DNA from: Neorhizobium populisoli
GTDB lineage: Bacteria; Pseudomonadota; Alphaproteobacteria; Rhizobiales; Rhizobiaceae
Direction: 5' to 3'
Assembly (NCBI RefSeq): GCF_019430945.1
Contig: NZ_JAHYCB010000001.1
Coordinates: 620,001-684,000, forward strand
Length of the DNA: 64,000 nucleotides
This document shows, in pieces, positions 19,776-28,080 of the stretch. The notes under the pieces were generated by a model. It had not been told where the DNA came from, made no database searches, and saw only the letters and a program-made list of their open reading frames with translations. Both the position numbers and the translations under genes were made by a program. Each line of letters begins with the position of its first letter. Positions within the stretch are counted from its first letter, which is position 1.

Positions 19776-21035
19776 ATGACCGACTTTATGACCGACTTGC
19801 CCGATTTCCTCCGCATCGACCCCGCCACCCGCCGCGTCTCGCTCGACGGCCGCAACCCGGCTTTCTACAGCGATCCGAACGTCATCTATGCGTTGCTGCA
19901 CGAGCACTGCCCGACCTTCTATTGGGAGGAGCAGAAGCAATGCTTCTTCACCGGCTACGACCATGTGAACATGCTGCTTCGCGACCGCCGGTTCGGCCGG
20001 CAAATTCTGCATATCGCAGATCGCGAGGAACTCGGCCTGCCGCCACCTGCCCCGCATCTGGAAAACTTCGATCTAGCAGAGCGTTATTCGCTGCTGGAAC
20101 TGGAGCCGCCGGAGCACACGCGCCTTCGCACCCTCGTCAACCGCGCCTTCGTCTCGCGCCATATCGAGCGGCTGCGGCCGGAGATCGCCGAGCTTGCGGA
20201 AGGGCTGATCGATGGCTTTGCAAAGGACGGCGGAACGGAACTGCTGTCCTCTTTCGCCGATATCATCCCTGTCACCATGATCGCCAGGATGATCGGCATT
20301 CCCGACGACATGGGGCCGCAGCTTCTCAAGTGGTCGCATGACTATGTCGGCATGTACATGTTCAAGCGATCGAAGGATGACGAATACGCCGCCGATCGCG
20401 CATCCAGGGAATTTGCGGACTACGTCAAAAGCCTGATTGCCGAGCGCCGCCGGAACCCAAGCGAAGACCTGCTTACCCACATGATCCACACGGAGCATAA
20501 GGGCCAGTATCTGAGTGACGACGAGCTGGTCTCGACGACAATCGTGCTGCTGAACGCCGGTCACGAAGCGACTGTCCACCAGATCGGCAATTCGGTTCGG
20601 GTCATCCTCGAAAGCGGACTTGACCCGGCCGATCTCTTTAAGGACGAAGCTACAACCGAGAGAACTGTCGAAGAGACGCTGCGTATCTGCGCGCCGGTGC
20701 ATATCTTCCAGCGCTGGGCACTTGAGGATGTCGAGATCGACGGACTTTCCTTCAAACGCGGCGACAAGATGAGCCTCATCCTCGCTGCCGCCAATCTCGA
20801 CCCAAGGAAGTTCTCCGATCCGCTCGCCTTCAAGCCGGACCGGCAGGAAGCCGCCAACCTCTCCTTCGGCGCCGGCATCCATTTCTGCATCGGCGCGCCC
20901 TTAGCCCGGCTAGAGCTGAACACGGTACTGCCGATCCTTTTCGGGCGGATGCCGGGGATGCGGATAGCGAAGACGCCGGTGGTGAAGGATATCTATCATT
21001 TCCACGGGCTGGAGCGGCTGGATTTGGTTTGGTGA
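19776..21035 (+). CDS. Cytochrome P450
   Basis: A 419-residue soluble bacterial P450 (class I style, no membrane anchor). Key motifs are complete. The I-helix oxygen-activation site reads LLNAGHEATVHQ. The K-helix ExxR is EETLR. The heme loop is FGAGIHFCIGAPLAR, with the axial Cys at residue 371. It hydroxylates an unknown organic substrate using electrons from a ferredoxin; no ferredoxin or reductase gene is adjacent. The two early ATG codons, 19776 and 19791, are both possible. Its stop lies 44 bp before mqsR. Confidence 0.92.
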   Translation: MTDFMTDLPDFLRIDPATRRVSLDGRNPAFYSDPNVIYALLHEHCPTFYWEEQKQCFFTGYDHVNMLLRDRRFGRQILHIADREELGLPPPAPHLENFDLAERYSLLELEPPEHTRLRTLVNRAFVSRHIERLRPEIAELAEGLIDGFAKDGGTELLSSFADIIPVTMIARMIGIPDDMGPQLLKWSHDYVGMYMFKRSKDDEYAADRASREFADYVKSLIAERRRNPSEDLLTHMIHTEHKGQYLSDDELVSTTIVLLNAGHEATVHQIGNSVRVILESGLDPADLFKDEATTERTVEETLRICAPVHIFQRWALEDVEIDGLSFKRGDKMSLILAAANLDPRKFSDPLAFKPDRQEAANLSFGAGIHFCIGAPLARLELNTVLPILFGRMPGMRIAKTPVVKDIYHFHGLERLDLVW

Positions 21036-21060
21036 GCCTAAAAACTTAAGCTTGAAAAAT

Positions 21061-21075
21061 TAACCTAATAGGTTA
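21061..21075. promoter_or_regulatory. MqsA-type operator palindrome
   Basis: TAACCT-AAT-AGGTTA is a perfect palindrome with a 3-bp centre. It matches the E. coli MqsA recognition pattern AACCT-N3-AGGTT. It ends four bases before the mqsR ATG, so it overlaps the region where the ribosome site (the AGG of the right arm) would lie. Binding could thus block both transcription and initiation. Confidence 0.8.
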
Positions 21076-21079
21076 TTTT

Positions 21080-21385
21080 ATGACTGAGAAGCGCAAGGCA
21101 CATTGTCCACTGGATCGGGTGAAGCTGCTCGTTAAGGCCGGAAAGGTTCGTGCGACCTATTCGGCTCTGGCGGGCGCTTCGCATCTCGATTTTACGGTCG
21201 ATGAAATGTACCAGACCGTGTTGGCCCTGAACCTTGCCGACTTCTACAAATCGATGACGACTTATGCCGATCATACGATCTGGCAGGACGTCTATCGTCC
21301 CATGACCAAGGCAGGCAGGATCTATCTGAAGCTGACCGTCGTCGATGACGTTGTGATTGTGTCGTTCAAGGAGCTTGACGGATGA
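21080..21385 (+). CDS. mqsR: MqsR-family toxin, mRNA interferase
   Basis: A 101-residue type II toxin of the RelE-like MqsR family, close to the 98 residues of the E. coli protein. Recognisable stretches are the start EKRKAHCPL, the middle YQTVLALNLADFYKSMTTYA, and the C-terminus RIYLKLTVVDDVVIVSFKE. MqsR cleaves mRNA, preferentially at GCU in E. coli; specificity here is assumed. The toxin gene precedes the antitoxin gene, which is the unusual order typical of mqsRA. It overlaps mqsA by four bases (ATGA). Confidence 0.92.
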   Translation: MTEKRKAHCPLDRVKLLVKAGKVRATYSALAGASHLDFTVDEMYQTVLALNLADFYKSMTTYADHTIWQDVYRPMTKAGRIYLKLTVVDDVVIVSFKELDG

Positions 21386-21783
21386 AATGCTCAGCCTGCG
21401 GTGCAGCCGAACTCATACAGCGAGCACGGGACATGCCTTACACCTACAAGGGCGAAAAGACAGTCATAGCAAACGTGCAGGGCGACTATTGCCCTTCCTG
21501 CGATGAAGTCATCCTCGACGATCTGGAAGCGAGACGGGTCAGCGCGGCGATGCTTGATTTCAACAAGCAGATAAACCTTACCAGCGTCGATCCGGTATTC
21601 GTCGCCACTGTGCGAAGGAAACTGAAGCTTGACCAGAAGGAAGCGGGCGACATCTTCGGTGGCGGCGTCAACGCTTTTTCCCGCTACGAAAACGGTAAAG
21701 CCAAACCTCCTGTCGCGCTGGTCAAGCTTTTGAAGCTCCTCGACAAACATCCAGAGCTTCTGCAGGAAATCCGGGCTGCTTGA
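21382..21783 (+). CDS. mqsA: MqsA-family antitoxin and repressor
   Basis: A 133-residue two-domain antitoxin. The N-terminal zinc domain has two CxxC pairs (Cys3/Cys6 and about Cys37/Cys40) and should bind MqsR. The C-terminal helix-turn-helix (LKLDQKEAGDIFGGGVNAFSRYE) contains the VNAFSRYE recognition helix used by E. coli MqsA to read its palindrome. It would neutralise the toxin and repress the operon through the site at 21061-21075. It converges on pstB. Confidence 0.92.
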   Translation: MKCSACGAAELIQRARDMPYTYKGEKTVIANVQGDYCPSCDEVILDDLEARRVSAAMLDFNKQINLTSVDPVFVATVRRKLKLDQKEAGDIFGGGVNAFSRYENGKAKPPVALVKLLKLLDKHPELLQEIRAA

Positions 21784-21786
21784 CAC

Positions 21787-21815
21787 GAAAATGCCGGTAC
21801 CCGCCGCACCGGCAT
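21787..21815 (-). terminator. Terminator after pstB
   Basis: The eight-base-pair stem ATGCCGGT (21791-21798) with ACCGGCAT (21808-21815) is followed on the minus strand by TTTTCG, between the converging mqsA and pstB genes. Confidence 0.75.
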
Positions 21816-21840
21816 CTCGATAAAAGCTGGACTTCCCCAA

Positions 21841-22653
21841 TCAGCCGTAACGACCGGTGATATAATCCTCCGTCCGCTTCACCTTCGGCGCCTGGAAGAT
21901 TTGAGCGGTCGGGCCGGTTTCGATCATTTCTCCGAGATACATGAAGGTTGTATTGTCGGAGATGCGGCTCGCCTGCTGCATGTTGTGGGTTACGATGACG
22001 ATCGTGAAATCGGCCTTCAGCTGGGTGACCAGTTCTTCCACCTTGGCGGTCGAGATCGGGTCGAGGGCCGAGGTCGGCTCGTCAAGGAGCAGGACTTCCG
22101 GGCGAAGAGCGACGCCGCGGGCGATGCAGAGGCGCTGCTGCTGACCGCCGGACAGGCCGAGACCGGACCCCTTGAGCTTGTCCTTGACTTCGTCCCACAA
22201 TGCGGCCTGGCGCAGCGCCTGTTCGACGCGAACGTCCATATCGGCCTTGCCGAGGCGCTCGTGGTGTTTGATGCCATAGGCAATGTTGTCGTAGATCGAC
22301 ATTGGGAACGGCACCGGCTTCTGGAAGACCATGCCGACGCGGGCGCGCAGCTCGTTCATCGAGAAGCCCGCATCGAGGATGTTCTGGCCGTCGAGCTTGA
22401 CCGCACCACTGGCGCGCATCTTCGGATAAAGCATGTAAATGCGGTTGAGAATGCGCAACAGCGTGGACTTGCCGCAGCCGGACGGGCCGATCAGTGCCGA
22501 GACCTGCCGCTCCGGAAAGCTCAGGTTGACGTCCTTGATGGCGTGGGATTCACCGTAGTAGAAATTGACTTTCTCGAGCTTGATCTTGTCTTTGAGCATC
22601 GGCTTTTCTGACTTGCGGGTGGTGTCGAAAGTATCTTGCGACTGAAGCATCAT
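21841..22653 (-). CDS. pstB: Phosphate ABC transporter ATP-binding protein PstB
   Basis: A 270-residue ABC ATPase of normal PstB length. It has Walker A (GPSGCGKST), the Q-loop region ([16 protein letters not shown]), the signature LSGGQQQR, Walker B ([14 protein letters not shown]) and the switch His in VTHNM. It powers high-affinity phosphate import at the inner membrane with PstA and PstC. The start overlaps the end of pstA by four bases. The phoU and phoB genes that commonly follow pstB in rhizobia are not here: the next gene is mqsA on the opposite strand. Confidence 0.97.
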   Translation of the reverse strand: MMLQSQDTFDTTRKSEKPMLKDKIKLEKVNFYYGESHAIKDVNLSFPERQVSALIGPSGCGKSTLLRILNRIYMLYPKMRASGAVKLDGQNILDAGFSMNELRARVGMVFQKPVPFPMSIYDNIAYGIKHHERLGKADMDVRVEQALRQAALWDEVKDKLKGSGLGLSGGQQQRLCIARGVALRPEVLLLDEPTSALDPISTAKVEELVTQLKADFTIVIVTHNMQQASRISDNTTFMYLGEMIETGPTAQIFQAPKVKRTEDYITGRYG

Positions 22654-23507
22654 TTCCCACCTTTACGGTTGAGGAAGGAGCGCGAAACGACGCTCAGGAT
22701 GAGGACGAAGGCGGTCATCACGAAGGCCCCGGCCCAGGCGAGGTTCTGCCACTGCTCATAAGGGCTCATGGCGAACTGGAAGATGACGACCGGGATGTTG
22801 GCCATCGGCTGCGTCATATCCAGGCTCCAGTACTGGTTGTTGAGAGCCGTGAACAGGAGCGGCGCGGTTTCGCCGGAGATGCGGGCGATCGCCAACAGGA
22901 TGCCGGTCAGAATGCCGGTCGAAGCCGAGCGGTAGAGCACGTTGACCGTGACTTTCCAGCGCGGAATGCCGAGCGAGAGCGCCGCTTCGCGCATCACATC
23001 CGGAACCAGCCGCAACATCTCGTCCGTGGTGCGGACGACAACCGGCACGAAGATGAAGGCAAGCGCGATACCGCCGGCAAATCCGGAGAACCGTCCCGTC
23101 GGGCGCACGATCAGTTCGTAGACGAACAGGCCGATGATGATCGACGGTGCGGACAGCAGGATGTCGTTGACGAAGCGGATCGTCTCACCGAGCTTCTTGC
23201 CGCGGCTGAATTCCGACAGGAAAGTGCCGGCGAGAACGCCGATCGGCGTGCCGATGACGACAGCCAGGAAGACCATCAGCAGGCTGCCCATGAAGGCATT
23301 GGCGAGACCGCCACCGTCTTCGCCGGGCGGCGGCGTCATTTCGGTGATCAGGGCAGGGCTCAGTGCCGCGAGGCCGTGCAGCAGCGTCGTCCAGATGATC
23401 CAGATCAGGAAGACCAGGCCGAGCGCGGTGGCGATGCCGCAGAGCGTCAGTGCGATCAGGCTACCGAGCTGACGGCGGCGGTAGAGAGAAGTCGAAGAAC
23501 TGGCCAT
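22650..23507 (-). CDS. pstA: Phosphate ABC transporter permease PstA
   Basis: A 285-residue inner-membrane permease with about six hydrophobic helices. It has the binding-protein-dependent transport signature around [20 protein letters not shown] (the EAA loop that contacts PstB) and the typical PstA stretch [19 protein letters not shown]. It forms the channel with PstC. It sits two bases after pstC and overlaps pstB, so it is part of one operon. Confidence 0.95.
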   Translation of the reverse strand: MASSSTSLYRRRQLGSLIALTLCGIATALGLVFLIWIIWTTLLHGLAALSPALITEMTPPPGEDGGGLANAFMGSLLMVFLAVVIGTPIGVLAGTFLSEFSRGKKLGETIRFVNDILLSAPSIIIGLFVYELIVRPTGRFSGFAGGIALAFIFVPVVVRTTDEMLRLVPDVMREAALSLGIPRWKVTVNVLYRSASTGILTGILLAIARISGETAPLLFTALNNQYWSLDMTQPMANIPVVIFQFAMSPYEQWQNLAWAGAFVMTAFVLILSVVSRSFLNRKGGK

Positions 23508-23509
23508 GA

Positions 23510-24487
23510 TTATTCTCCCCTCTGCCGCGCCATGCGCACCAGCATGACCTTGGCTGCAGCCAGAACGATGAAGGTGACGACGAAGAGGATGAGACCGAGT
23601 GCCGTCAGCGACGAGCGGTAGAGATCGTCGGATGCTTCGGCGAATTCGTTGGCGAGCGTTGCGGCGATCGAGGTGCCCGGCTCCATCAGGGAGATGGCGA
23701 TGTTGTGCGTATTGCCGAGTACGAAGGTGACCGCCATGGTTTCACCCAGCGCGCGGCCGAGGCCGAGGAAGATGCCGCCGACAACAGCCGTGCGGGTATG
23801 GGGGATGACGATGTCGCGCACCACTTCCCACTTGGTCGAACCGAGCGCGTAGGCCGATTCCTTCAGCTGCGGCGGAACGACGAGAAAGACGTCGCGCATG
23901 ACCGATGAAATGAAAGGGATGATCATCACCGCCAGCACGATGCCCGAGGTCAGCATGCCGATGCCGAGCGGGGCGCCGGAGAAGAGAGCGCCGATCAACG
24001 GGATCGGGCCGAGCCAATCGATAAGGATCGGCTGTACGTAGTCGGACATGAAGGGCGCGAAGGTGAATAGACCCCACATGCCGTAGATGATTGACGGAAT
24101 GCCGGCGAGAAGCTCGATGGCGCCGCCGACCGGGCCGCGAATGGCGCGGGGTGCGACTTCGGTGATGAACACGGCGATGCCGAGGCTGACTGGAACGCCG
24201 ATGATCATGGCAAGTGCGGACGTGACTAGTGTGCCGTAGATCGGCACCAGGCCCGCGAAATGTCCAGCAACCGGATCCCATTCCGTGCCGGTGATGAAAC
24301 CGAAACCGAAGGTGCGGAAGGCGGATAGACCGCCCCACAACATCGAGGCCGCGGCCGCAAGCAGCGCAGCAAGCACGATGAGGCCACAGGCCGTGACAAT
24401 CCAGAAGAAGATGCGGTCCCCCAGGATGCCGGTACGGCGCGGGGGCGTGGAGGTGGCGGCGGGCATCGTTGCCAGTGCTTCGCTCAT
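23510..24487 (-). CDS. pstC: Phosphate ABC transporter permease PstC
   Basis: A 325-residue permease with a cytoplasmic N-terminal tail and about six helices. The EAA loop is KESAYALGSTKWEVVRDIVIPH. Other PstC hallmarks are FGFGFITGTEWDPV and ELLAGIPSIIYGMWG. It pairs with PstA. It starts 74 bp after pstS; a GC-rich hairpin in that gap may lower its expression relative to the binding protein. Confidence 0.95.
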   Translation of the reverse strand: MSEALATMPAATSTPPRRTGILGDRIFFWIVTACGLIVLAALLAAAASMLWGGLSAFRTFGFGFITGTEWDPVAGHFAGLVPIYGTLVTSALAMIIGVPVSLGIAVFITEVAPRAIRGPVGGAIELLAGIPSIIYGMWGLFTFAPFMSDYVQPILIDWLGPIPLIGALFSGAPLGIGMLTSGIVLAVMIIPFISSVMRDVFLVVPPQLKESAYALGSTKWEVVRDIVIPHTRTAVVGGIFLGLGRALGETMAVTFVLGNTHNIAISLMEPGTSIAATLANEFAEASDDLYRSSLTALGLILFVVTFIVLAAAKVMLVRMARQRGE

Positions 24488-24520
24488 GTCTCTATGCGCT
24501 CAAATATCCGAGAAAATGAA

Positions 24521-24550
24521 AGCGAAAGGGGCGGCCAAGCCAGCCGCCCC
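24521..24550 (-). terminator. Attenuating hairpin between pstS and pstC
   Basis: The perfect stem GGGGCGGC (24528-24535) with GCCGCCCC (24543-24550) and a 7-base loop is followed on the minus strand by TTTCGCTTTC. As a weak terminator or mRNA 3' stabiliser it would give more PstS than permease, as is usual for binding-protein operons. Confidence 0.6.
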
Positions 24551-24561
24551 CTCCGAGTGGA

Positions 24562-25584
24562 TCAGCCCTTGAACTCAGAGGTCCAGTAGCCCTCGATCTG
24601 CTTGACGAGGGTTTCGGGAAGCGGAACGTAGTCCAGCGAGGACGCTTCCTTCTGGCCCTTTTCGAGCGCCCACTTGAAGAAGTCGAAAGCGGCCTTCGAG
24701 CGAGCGGCATCCTTCGGCTGCTTGTACATGATCGCCCAGGTCGTGGCAGTGATCGGCCATGCCTTTTCGCCCGGAGCGTTGGTCATGATCAGGAAGAAGT
24801 CCTTGGCAGTGCCCCATTCGGCGCTGGCAGCAGCGGCACCGAAGGATTCAGCGTTCGGCTTCGGATACTGGCCGGCAGCATTCTGAACGAGCGCGAAGGG
24901 CAGCTTGTTCTGCAGGGCGTAGGCGTATTCGACGTAGCCGATCGAATCCTTGACGCGGGTGACGTAGGCGGCGACGCCTTCGTTGCCCTTACCGCCGATG
25001 CCGACCGGCCAATTGACGGCGGTGCCTTCACCGACCTTCGACTTCCAATCCGGATTGACCTTGGAGAAGAAGTTGGTCCAGTTGAAGGAAGTGCCGGAGC
25101 CGTCCGAGCGGTGAACGACAGCGATCTGGCTGTCGGGCAGCTTGAGGCCCGGGTTCAGGTCGGCGATGGCCTTGTCGTTCCACTTGTTGACGTTGCCGAG
25201 GAAGATGTCGGCGAGAACCTTGCCGGAAAGCTTCAGCTGACCGGAGGCGATGCCCTTGACGTTGATGACCGGCACGATGCCGCCAACAACGACCGGGAAC
25301 TGGCCGAGGCCGGCAGCCTGGAGGTCTTCCGGCTTCATCGGAGCGTCGGACGCGCCGAAATCGACGGTCGCAGCCTTGATCTGAGCGATACCGCCGCCAG
25401 AACCGATCGACTGGTAGTTCAGCTTGTCGCCGTTGATCTTGTTGTAGTCAGCCGACCACTTGGAGAGAACGGGATAAACGAAGGTGGAGCCGGCGCCGGT
25501 AATATCGGCAGCGGAAGCGGACATCGCGAACACGGCTGCGAGGCCCGCGCCGAGGCAGGTCGAAAGAAGTTTCTTGGTGAACAT
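24562..25584 (-). CDS. pstS: Phosphate-binding periplasmic protein PstS
   Basis: A 340-residue periplasmic binding protein with a cleavable signal peptide (MFTKKLLSTCLGAGLAAVFA, cleavage near ASA-AD). The mature start ADITGAGSTFVYPVLSKWSADY and the phosphate-binding loops (IGSGGGIAQI, FGASDAPM, HRSDGSGTSFNWT) are classic for PstS. It delivers phosphate to PstCA. It is the first gene of pstSCAB, with a PHO box upstream. Confidence 0.97.
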   Translation of the reverse strand: MFTKKLLSTCLGAGLAAVFAMSASAADITGAGSTFVYPVLSKWSADYNKINGDKLNYQSIGSGGGIAQIKAATVDFGASDAPMKPEDLQAAGLGQFPVVVGGIVPVINVKGIASGQLKLSGKVLADIFLGNVNKWNDKAIADLNPGLKLPDSQIAVVHRSDGSGTSFNWTNFFSKVNPDWKSKVGEGTAVNWPVGIGGKGNEGVAAYVTRVKDSIGYVEYAYALQNKLPFALVQNAAGQYPKPNAESFGAAAASAEWGTAKDFFLIMTNAPGEKAWPITATTWAIMYKQPKDAARSKAAFDFFKWALEKGQKEASSLDYVPLPETLVKQIEGYWTSEFKG

Positions 25585-25686
25585 CTGAGGTCTTCCCTGG
25601 ATGGAACGAACGGTAGACGTGACCGGCGCCAGGAGGGCTTTGAGCGCTCGAAAATCCCGTCACGTATGGCGGGCTAGGCGCGTTCC

Positions 25687-25704
25687 ATTACAGTTTCATG
25701 ACAC
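25687..25704 (-). promoter_or_regulatory. PHO box upstream of pstS
   Basis: On the minus strand the site reads GTGTCAT, GAAA, CTGTAAT: two heptamers with an 11-bp repeat, matching 12 of 14 positions of CTGTCAT-N4-CTGTCAT. It is about 100 bp before the pstS ATG. PhoB activation is expected from the known pst regulon. Confidence 0.8.
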
Positions 25705-25798
25705 GAATGGCGCCGCGATGGCGCAAATAGATGACGCAAAAACACCACTTAACGGCTTAGCGAAAATGAATCAAAGCGTTAGGCTAAATACTGAAAAT

Positions 25799-25847
25799 CA
25801 TTACAAAAAGGTAATGTGCAACTGCGATATACTTCCGCAGTTGCACA
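25799..25847 (-). terminator. Terminator-like double hairpin after the SDR gene
   Basis: A 12-bp perfect stem (TGTGCAACTGCG at 25815-25826 with its complement at 25836-25847, 9-base loop) sits next to a second stem CATTAC/GTAATG (25799-25804, 25811-25816). On the minus strand the large stem is followed by ATTACCTTTTTG. It lies 16 bp past the SDR stop codon. Confidence 0.7.
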
Positions 25848-25862
25848 ACCATTATGTCGCAA

Positions 25863-26672
25863 TCAGGCATTTGCGGTATTTAGATAGCGGGCTGCCGGCT
25901 TGCTGAGCGATAGGTGCGGACGCAGAGCCGCACGTGCCTCCTCATAAGCCTCGTAAAGAGCCTTGTCGGCGAGCGACGGAATGGTGATCAGTTCGCCCTG
26001 GTCAAAGCCCGCAAGTGCTGCATCGACCAGATCGCTGACGTCCATGACCATTTCCGGAGGCAGTTTCTCGACCGAACCGCCGGCGCGCTCGAAAATTTCG
26101 GTACGGGTGAGGCCTGGCAGCACTGCCTGGATGCGAACGCCGGTGCCTTCCAGTTCTGCAGCAAGCGACTCCGTCAATGTCAGGACGAAGCCCTTGCTGG
26201 CGGTATAGGTGCCGTTGAAGGCCTGCGGCCAGAGCGACACGACCGATGCCGTATTGATGATTCCGCCCTTGCCACGGCCGACGAACGCCTGGGCGGCAGC
26301 AACGGCAAGCCGGTTGGCGGCAAAGACATTCAGTTCGATCATCTGGTCCAGATAGTCCGCATCCGTCTTCAGAAGCGGGCCCTGGGGGCCTACTCCGGCA
26401 TTGTTGACGAGAAGGGTAATCGAGCCGTCCTGGCGCAGGCGCCGATCGACGAGAGCGACATCGCCACGCTGCGTCAGGTCGGCGCGCAGCACTTCGGTCT
26501 TCACGCCATGCTGCTGCGTCAACCGCTCGGCAAGCGCCTTCAGCCGATCCTCATCGCGGGCGACGAGAACGAGATCATATCCGCGAGCGGCGAGCTTTTC
26601 GGCAAAGGTCGCGCCGATGCCGGACGAGGAACCGGTGACGAGCGCGGTTCCGAGTTTCGAATTCTGGGTCAT
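25863..26672 (-). CDS. Short-chain dehydrogenase/reductase
   Basis: A 269-residue classical SDR. The ATG at 26672 follows TTGGAGATGGAACC; the longer frame to 26810 has no ribosome site. The cofactor loop TGSSSGIG is near residue 13, NNAG is in the middle, and the catalytic Tyr and Lys lie in YTASKG. The basic residue after the second strand (LVLVARDEDRL) favours NADP. The substrate is unknown. It is divergent from a MarR-family regulator across a palindrome, so the regulator probably controls it. Confidence 0.9.
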   Translation of the reverse strand: MTQNSKLGTALVTGSSSGIGATFAEKLAARGYDLVLVARDEDRLKALAERLTQQHGVKTEVLRADLTQRGDVALVDRRLRQDGSITLLVNNAGVGPQGPLLKTDADYLDQMIELNVFAANRLAVAAAQAFVGRGKGGIINTASVVSLWPQAFNGTYTASKGFVLTLTESLAAELEGTGVRIQAVLPGLTRTEIFERAGGSVEKLPPEMVMDVSDLVDAALAGFDQGELITIPSLADKALYEAYEEARAALRPHLSLSKPAARYLNTANA

Positions 26673-26692
26673 GGTTCCATCTCCAATCTGGA

Positions 26693-26716
26693 ATTTACTG
26701 GCATATGCCACCAAAT
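26693..26716. promoter_or_regulatory. Candidate MarR operator
   Basis: The core TGGCATATGCCA (26699-26710) is a perfect 12-bp palindrome. After two unpaired bases the arms continue as ATTT and AAAT, giving a 24-bp imperfect dyad. It lies between the divergent SDR and MarR genes, about 20 bp before the SDR ATG. Confidence 0.6.
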
Positions 26717-26821
26717 AGATGAAGGCAGCTGATCGCGGCCGCAAGAGGTGCGACCAAATATTTCGAGGCGGTGGAACGGCCGGGCAAAACCGGGCATGGT
26801 TTGCGCGCAAAGGGAATGGAT

Positions 26822-27295
26822 ATGACGGACAAGATCGACGGAAAAGACGATGCCATCTGGCTACACTGCAGCAACAGCGCGGTGCGCCGGGCCTCGCGGC
26901 AGCTCAATCAGCTCTATGAGGATGCGATGGGCGATACGGGTCTCAAGGGCACGCAGTTCTCGCTGCTTTCGCAGATCGGCTTTTCCAACAAGCCGAGCCT
27001 GAAGGTGCTGGCCGAGACGATGGTGATGGACTTGTCGGCGCTCGGCCACACGCTGAAGCCGCTGATCCGCGACGGGCTTGTTGAGCTGTTTCCGGATGAC
27101 AAGGACAAGCGGGTGAAGCGGGTTCGGCTGACGCAGGCCGGAGTTGCGATCCAGCGGGATCTCACGGGACGCTGGCGGATTGCCCAGGACCGTTTCGATG
27201 CGGCCTTCGGTCAAGAGAAGTCAGAGGAGTTGCGGCACACGCTGGCTTTTATTGCCTCGCCGGAGTTTGCCAAGGCTTTCGAAGGCGACGCCTGA
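26822..27295 (+). CDS. MarR-family transcriptional regulator
   Basis: About 157 residues. I place the start at ATG 26822 because AAGGG lies seven bases upstream; 26816 is also possible. It has the winged helix-turn-helix layout of MarR: FSLLSQIGFSNKPSLKVLAETMVMDLSALGHTLKPLIRDGLVELFPDDKDKRVKRVRLTQAG carries the recognition helix and the wing (DKDKRVKRV). Dimerisation helices flank it. The ligand is unknown. Divergence from the SDR gene and the shared palindrome suggest autoregulation and control of that gene. Confidence 0.88.
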   Translation: MTDKIDGKDDAIWLHCSNSAVRRASRQLNQLYEDAMGDTGLKGTQFSLLSQIGFSNKPSLKVLAETMVMDLSALGHTLKPLIRDGLVELFPDDKDKRVKRVRLTQAGVAIQRDLTGRWRIAQDRFDAAFGQEKSEELRHTLAFIASPEFAKAFEGDA

Positions 27296-27374
27296 CCGAT
27301 GGCCGGTTGCAGGCGACGGGATGTAGTCGTACGAAGCTCGGACAATGTATTGAAGCTATTGATTGGACGCCGCA

Positions 27375-27719
27375 TTGAACTCGATCAACGTAATAGCGCC
27401 CTACAAATATCTCGACATGTGGGTATTCGACGATTCACGCGTCGGGCTGACGCAAGAGCCCTTCGTTGGCGGGGCAGACACTCTGATCGACCAGGCGGTG
27501 GCCGACATCCCGAATGCCGAACTGGGATTCGTAATGGTGTTCTCAAAGGTCGCATTTCCGGGGCACCAGTTTCGGCTGGAATGGAGACGAGCTGAGAACA
27601 GCGGCAATATCTATTATTCCGCTGACTTCGATGCAGAGGGATGGCTCTGCCCTGCACTCCTACGTTACTTCGATAATCCGCCGCCGGAGCTTTTCGTGCA
27701 GGTAAAGCCGAAGCCATAG
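27375..27719 (+). CDS. Small protein of unknown function (possibly DUF6717)
   Basis: About 114 residues, starting at a TTG with GGA seven bases upstream; TTG at 27363 is an alternative. The sequence opens NSINVIAPYKYLDMWVFDD and is rich in aromatic residues. It has no signal peptide, membrane helix or obvious catalytic motif. It resembles a small uncharacterised family I associate with DUF6717, but this is from memory. It sits between the marR gene and the converging cupin gene. Confidence 0.6.
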   Translation: MNSINVIAPYKYLDMWVFDDSRVGLTQEPFVGGADTLIDQAVADIPNAELGFVMVFSKVAFPGHQFRLEWRRAENSGNIYYSADFDAEGWLCPALLRYFDNPPPELFVQVKPKP

Positions 27720-27729
27720 GTTTCGCGAT

Positions 27730-28080
27730 TCAAACCCTGATCACATAATCCTTGCGAGTCGTTTCAATCACTTCCCAGGTTCCCTTGAAGCCCGGTCTCA
27801 GCACCATGCTGTCGCCCGCCTTGAGGTGAACCGGTTCGCCGCCCTCTTCCGTGACGATCGACCGGCCGGAGAGGATGTGGAAATATTCCCACTCGTCGTA
27901 AACGATCCGCCACTTGCCGGGGGTCGCCTCCCAGACGCCGGCATAAACATCGCCATCGGCCTCATCGAAGTTCCAGGTGCGGAAGGTCGGGGCGCCGGAG
28001 ATGAGCCGGTCCGGCGCCGGAGCCCCCTCCTCCGGTTCGATTGCCGAGAGATCGAAGACGGTCCAGGTGCTCACGGTCAT
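27730..28080 (-). CDS. Cupin-domain protein
   Basis: A 116-residue single-domain cupin. The fold signatures are visible: a region ending ...YDEWEYFHILSGRSIVTEEGGE (E and H metal ligands, first cupin motif) and LKAGDSMVLRPGFKGTWEV (second motif, with no clear His). It may bind a metal or a small ligand; function is unknown. The ATG overlaps the stop of the TetR gene by four bases (ATGA), so translation is coupled and the two belong to one operon. Confidence 0.85.
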   Translation of the reverse strand: MTVSTWTVFDLSAIEPEEGAPAPDRLISGAPTFRTWNFDEADGDVYAGVWEATPGKWRIVYDEWEYFHILSGRSIVTEEGGEPVHLKAGDSMVLRPGFKGTWEVIETTRKDYVIRV

